Assembly (NCBI GenBank): GCA_963556255.1
Contig: OY744604.1
Span: forward strand, 27,246,099-27,310,098
DNA: 64,000 bases
Source of the DNA: Allolobophora icterica
Taxonomy: Eukaryota; Annelida; Clitellata; Crassiclitellata; Lumbricidae
Direction: 5' to 3'
The notes beneath the pieces are model-generated. The model was not told where the DNA came from. It ran no database searches and was given only the letters and a program-made list of their open reading frames with translations. The translations under genes and the position numbers were made by a program. Numbering within the stretch: position 1 is the stretch's first letter; each line of letters begins with the position of its first letter. Of the stretch, positions 10,553 through 64,000 are shown piece by piece.

Positions 10553-13500
10553 AGACTTTAATACGGATCTACTAAAAGTCAATGACTACAAAGCGACAGC
10601 CGAATTTTATAATTGTATGACTGCCCACCAGCTCCTACCAGTTATCTCCAGGCCCACGAGAATAAGCGATATTAATACGTCCACGCTCATAGATAACATC
10701 TTTACAAATGCATGACCTAGAATAACCAAAACCGCCATAATCGCAGCAGACATTTCCGACCATCTACCTATCACAGCATGGTTTGATTTTGGACTTGCCC
10801 AGCAAAGAAAATTCTCTACCGGTTATTACAGAAAAGTGACAGAGGAAGGGAAAGCAGAATTTCTTAATTCCATTGCCGTTGTTAGCTGGTATCCGATTAC
10901 AGACGCCTGTAATGCACAAGACACGAACAAGCCCGATTGCGCATTGGATAACATCTGGCGTAGAGTGCGAGAGGTACAGAGATCGAGTCCCATAGGCGGA
11001 CATGCTCTGTAGGCTGCAACTTAAGCCGTGTATTGCAGGCTGTCTGTTCTGTTAGTAGCTAAGGTTTATCGCATAACATGTACATGTACAGCGCAGTGCG
11101 TTTGCAGGCGCTTAATTAAAGAATAAATATTATATTATAAATATTATCTTTTTTTACTTCAATATAAAAAAGCTTACGACAAGTCCTTCCCGCTTGTTCC
11201 ATTTAGCTCTTGACACAAGGCAGATCCAAAAATCCTTGGATGACACAAGACCTACTGAAATCGTGTAAAAAGAAGTCCTTATTATACCTTCAATACTTAA
11301 AGAACCCAAATGAAGCTAATAAAAAAACGGACTGCTTCTTATAGGAACAAATTTAAAGAGATCCGAAAGCAGGCTGACAGGAATTATTACGCAGCTGAAT
11401 TTTGTAAGTACAGCAATAATCTGAAAAAACATGGAGCCTCCTGCGATCTTTGATTTGTTCGAGAGAAAGTGAGGGTACTAGCCTAATGTTACCTCCTTGA
11501 TAATTAATGGAACTAAAATAACCGACCCGCACATAATTGCGAATAGATTCAACAATTATTTCACGGGCATTGCCCAATCGCTTGCAAAAAATCCCAGGTG
11601 CATCCACTTCCTTTCAGAAATTTATGAATCCTAGCCACGCAGGCTCATTTGGTCTCAGTGAAACTTCTCTCTTAGAAATTGAGTGCTTAGGCCGTGCTAC
11701 TCGTTGCTCTCACAGTAAAGGAGTCGATGAAATTGACCCAATTCTTGCCCTGCTTACCCTTCCCCATATAGCCCATCCGATAGTGAAGATAATCAATAGC
11801 TCGTTCAACTCAGGGATTTTCCCAGAAGCATTAAAAACAGCTAAGGTTGTCCCGATTTTTAAAAAGGGAAGAAGAGACGAAGTCTCGAACTACAGACCAA
11901 TTTTGGTTCTGCCGTTTTTTTCCAAGTTTTTTGAAAAATTAATGTATGTACGCCTCAACGACTATCTCTCAAAAGAACAGTTCCTTTTCTCCTCCCAGCC
12001 CGGATTCCAGCCAGGACACTCCACTTATATGCCCTTACTGAGCATACAGGATAAAATCACTAAGGCAATTGAAAATAACGAATTTTCCCTTGGAATTTTC
12101 TTTGATCTCGCCAAAGCGTTCGATACCGTAGATATATCCTGCTTAAAAAATTAAATACTTATGGCATTAGAGGCATTCAGTTAAAATGGTTTGCTAGCTA
12201 CTTCGAAACTCGCTCACAAATAGTTAGCAACAATGGTATTCTCTCAGACCTACGCTCTATTAACTTTGGAGTTCCGCAAGGGTCTAACCTCGGTCCCTTA
12301 CTAATTCTAATTTATATTAATGATCTACCGAACGCATCTCCAAATATGTTTTTTGTCCTTTTTGCTGATGACTCTAATGTATTTTACTCCCACACTTCTT
12401 TAGATATCTTGTTTCGCACTGTAAATGATGAGCTGAAAGTCGTTGCTGAATGGTTTAGGGCTAATAAATTAACTCTCAATTTAGAAAAACAAATTATATA
12501 CTCTTTAAATCTTATAAGAAGAACTATCCCGAGGGACAACACAAACTGTATATAGAGGGCTCCCCAATTTCTCAAGTAGTATCAACTAAATTTCTAGGAG
12601 TATATAATATATATAGACCAGCATCTCACATGGAAGGAGCATATAAAAAATATCTCCATGAAAATTGCTAAAAACCTTGGAATACTGTCTCGCGCTTCAA
12701 AATTGGTACCACATCAGGTCCGCACAACGCTGTACTATACCCTCACTTACCCTTATCTTACATACTGCAATATAGTATGGGCCTCAACATATAAATCCAG
12801 TCTTAAAAGCCTTGTCACTCTGATATATATAGCGAATATCCCTTATGGAGCCCACACATAACTTAAATTTCAAGAGTATAAGCTATTAAGAATCGACCAG
12901 ATCACGCGTATGCAGGTTGCGGAGTTCATGTACCGCTACGAGCATGGCCAATTACCCTTGTCTTTCCGTAATTTTTTCACCCGCGTATCAGACCTCCACT
13001 CGCACCAAACAGGAAATTTGCGTCCATTTTACCAGCCATACGCTCACACGAATACCAGGTTATTCTCAATACGACACATTGGGGCCTCCATATGGAATAA
13101 AATATCACCATTAATTCAGCATCTACCCAGCCTACGATCGTTCAAGCAAGAGTTACGGTCTTCCATGTTCGAGGAACACTAATTAACAATCCGCAGTTTA
13201 ATCAACTAAATTTCAATGAGCACACACAGGTAGAGCCTCAAGATGCGCTCTCGAGTCCTTAGTTAAATATAATGTTATTACATACTTAATTATTTCCTAA
13301 TGAGTCTTTAGTTAAGTATGTTGTTGCCATTTTATATCTATTGATGAACTATTGTGTCTTTAGTTAAGTTTAATGTCACAATTGCTTATGATGATCAATC
13401 AAGTTGTTTAGTTAAGGATAATGCTACAATTGCATATCTAATGATGAACTATCGAATCTTTAGTTAAGTTTAATGTTATAATTGTTTAATCTAATGATGG

Positions 13501-13700
13501 ACTATCGAATCTTGAGTTAAGTAGACCTATAATATTACCACTGCATATCAAATGATGTTATATCGCCTGCTTTCATCAAATTGTACTACTACCCAGGTGG
13601 CCCTGGTAGCGGGGTCTACGACCCATTTTGGGTCTCCTGTGTAGCCAGATTATGTTAAGTGATCATATGCATTATATGTTTTTGTAATCTTGCAATGTTT
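10551..13700 (+). mobile_element. CR1/Jockey-group LINE, 5' truncated and frameshifted
   Basis: It starts within the endonuclease (GDFNTDLLKVNDY, then ISDHLPITAWFDFG). The reverse transcriptase follows from about 11700, with FDLAKAFDTVD at 12100, FGVPQGSNLGPLL at 12270 and FADDSNVFYS at 12360. C-terminal motifs run to 13182 (HIGASIWNKISPLIQHLPSL). Several stops and frame shifts make it inactive. About 150 bp at 11010-11160 looks like an insertion. It sits between the upstream arm and the leader of the right ABCA gene. Confidence 0.88.
13256..13566 (+). repeat. ~52-bp tandem repeat in the LINE 3' region
   Basis: Six diverged units, each beginning with a form of TCTTTAGTTAAGTTTAATG and containing ATGATGAACTAT. 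It follows the LINE stop codon, so it is probably its 3' UTR. Confidence 0.75.
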
Positions 13701-13923
13701 GGTTACCGAAAAAAAAATAAACAAATAGAATATATATATATATATAATATTCAGTTTTATTCACAAGCTCATTGGCAAACCTCAGGAAGCAACACTGAAG
13801 CATTGAAATGTGACGGTACAATTATCAAGATCTTATTGACATACAGACGCCTTGCAGAGGATAATGTGCCTTAAATCACCTGAAGCTAATGTCGTAATGT
13901 ACAGATCGTTATGTGTGTTGTTG

Positions 13924-13959
13924 ATGTGGGCGCCTAAATCAGATGATGTGGTACAATAA
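13924..13959 (+). promoter_or_regulatory. Conserved upstream ORF (11 codons) of the right ABCA gene
   Basis: ATG at 13924 encodes MWAPKSDDVVQ and then TAA, 23 nt before the ABCA start at 13983. It matches the left gene's upstream ORF in length, position and 8 of 11 residues (E/K, M/V and R/Q differ). The surrounding leader also aligns (for example TTGATGTCA just before the start). A role in translational control is inference. Confidence 0.55.
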
Positions 13960-13982
13960 TATATGTTGATGTCATAGAGTGA

Positions 13983-62622
<48,640 letters not shown>

Positions 62623-62777
62623 GTATAAGATCTCTGTGTGAAGTATTTAAAAACCGCTATATCTTGCTTCACAGTATCCGGGATGCACTTGGTGAATATT
62701 TTATTTCTAATGGGCTATAATATTATCTTCAGTGCTAAGTTTATTTCGATGTGTGTTTGTAATCCCTATTATATGTA

Positions 62778-62892
62778 CATGTACGTATGTGTGTTTGAAT
62801 GTATGTACGTATTTATGTAGGCATCTACGTATTATGTATGTATGTATATATGTATGCATGTATATATGCATGTATGTATATATGCATGTATG

Positions 62893-62926
<34 letters not shown>

Positions 62927-62980
62927 TGTATGTATGTATGCATGCATGTATGTATGTATGTATGTATGTATGTATATAAT
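62778..62980. repeat. (GTAT)n microsatellite
   Basis: About 200 bp of GTAT and GCAT units in intron 15. Confidence 0.96.
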
Positions 62981-64000
62981 GTAATGACAGATTTATATTA
63001 CGCCTTTTCAAGACAATTCATCAGAGGCCCTCCATGTATATGTATGTATCCATGTAGGTATTGTATATATGTAGGTCGTTATGTAGGCCATGCATGTATG
63101 TATGCATTTAAATACAGTATATGCATGTTGATGCAACCTGCTTACATTTCAAGGATTGGTAGGTCAATTTAGTTTTAAGCCAGATTCTAGAAAGATGGTT
63201 GAGCCTGTTAGGTTGTCTTTAACACAAGTTATTTTGTTATAATTTTTAATTAATTTTATCGCATCCAAAGCGAGAATCGTTTTTCATAGTGGAACTTTTT
63301 TACAATGTACCGTCGTTTCCGCTTAAGTGTATAGCATTATGACTGCCTTCAACCCATGCACTTAACCGAATAAAGCGACTTATGCACATAAGAGAAGTTC
63401 GCATGTACTGTATAAAATTGGCTAAATGTACTGGTATTTAATAGCAGAGTTGGAGCCTACACACTGCAATGCTTCAGTAACCATTTAGTAAAGAAAATCG
63501 AAAGCATTAAATTAGAAATGTAAGTTCCAGTTAGACTGCACATGCATTCCAATTTCTTATGACGGCGTAAGAAGTAGCTGAACGACGTTTCAACGTCAAC
63601 GGTTCCTACGACTAACGTCAATGTCTTACAGCGTCTTAATGTTGCATCACCTGCTGATATGAACAACAGTGCTGATAAGACAGACCACTGGACAGCCGCA
63701 GTCGTTTGCTGTCAAGGAGCGAATTGACTAGGGCCTCTAGGCGGCCAGAAAATTCTATGCTGCCTATGCAGGTATGCGGCGTTGATTTACACAGAGCAAT
63801 GCGTGTATGCATGGAGAGGTGAATGAAACAGAATATTTCATATCGCTTTCAACGGTTTTCGAAAGAGAATTTCTCTGGCATACCGTTTCTTTCTCTAAAA
63901 GACGATGTTTGTTAGTGTTTTGTGTTTGTAGATTATAACTGTTTACGTTCTTCTTTCTATTTACAAACAACCGTTGCACTTTCACACAGAAACTGTTGTT
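62981..64000. other. Intron 15, no exon recognised
   Basis: More GTAT-like words to 63110, then unique-looking sequence. I looked for the start of the second ATP-binding domain (Walker A) and did not find it. Confidence 0.5.

Noticed and set aside
13036..13566. Repeats with regular ~52-bp spacing that could be a CRISPR array
   Set aside because: Units are diverged along their whole length with no unique spacers, and the DNA is eukaryotic. It is a LINE 3' tandem repeat.
62732..63172. CMYVCMYV repeat frame of 146 codons
   Set aside because: GTAT microsatellite.

Overview
This is animal nuclear DNA. It has spliced genes with GT/AG introns, abundant microsatellites and a dense, nested population of transposable elements. 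Their diversity (L2-like and CR1/Jockey-like LINEs, hAT, piggyBac, mariner, MULE and LTR elements, and a tRNA-derived SINE) suggests a marine invertebrate, possibly a deuterostome, but the species cannot be fixed from the sequence. The palindrome TAGGCCTA is also strikingly frequent.

The only host genes I can support are two ABCA-family (ABCA3-like) lipid transporters arranged head to head. The left gene is on the minus strand. Its first three coding exons (3313-2968, 1626-1393, 1014-758) are present and it runs off the left edge. The right gene is on the plus strand. Fifteen coding exons lie between 13983 and 62622, and it runs off the right edge before its second ATP-binding domain. Both genes start with a 346-nt exon and have a 257-nt third exon with the same intron phases. 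Both carry an 11-codon upstream ORF (MWAPESDDVMR and MWAPKSDDVVQ) just before the start codon. Homologous sequence in opposite orientation continues upstream of both starts (about 3400-4310 and 9265-10465). In the right copy a 3.2-kb LINE separates it from the start codon. The locus is therefore an inverted duplication including the 5' leader.

The right gene encodes a short N-terminal ectodomain, the first membrane domain (exons 3-6), a complete first ATP-binding domain (exons 8-11), a linker (exon 12), the second ectodomain (exon 13) and part of the second membrane domain (exons 14-15). Exon 12 has an apparent one-base frameshift near 36649. An exon joining 12 to 13 was not found, so the gene may be a pseudogene, polymorphic, or affected by an assembly error.

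The introns are built from mobile elements whose boundaries can often be read exactly. There is a 1.7-kb TTAA-flanked element of head-to-head ~152-bp units carrying YY1-like motifs (intron 3). Intron 7 holds two hAT elements, one of 766 bp. Intron 9 has a hAT with a second hAT inside it and a CTTC microsatellite growing from its target duplication. A mariner lies 30 bp after exon 12. The 16.6-kb intron 12 contains an 11-kb piggyBac unit with an apparently intact two-exon transposase, a MULE split by a hAT, a LINE split by a solo LTR and a 99-bp satellite. A second solo LTR lies just outside that unit. Intron 14 holds a MITE with internal 36-bp repeats and a decayed second piggyBac of 4.6 kb.
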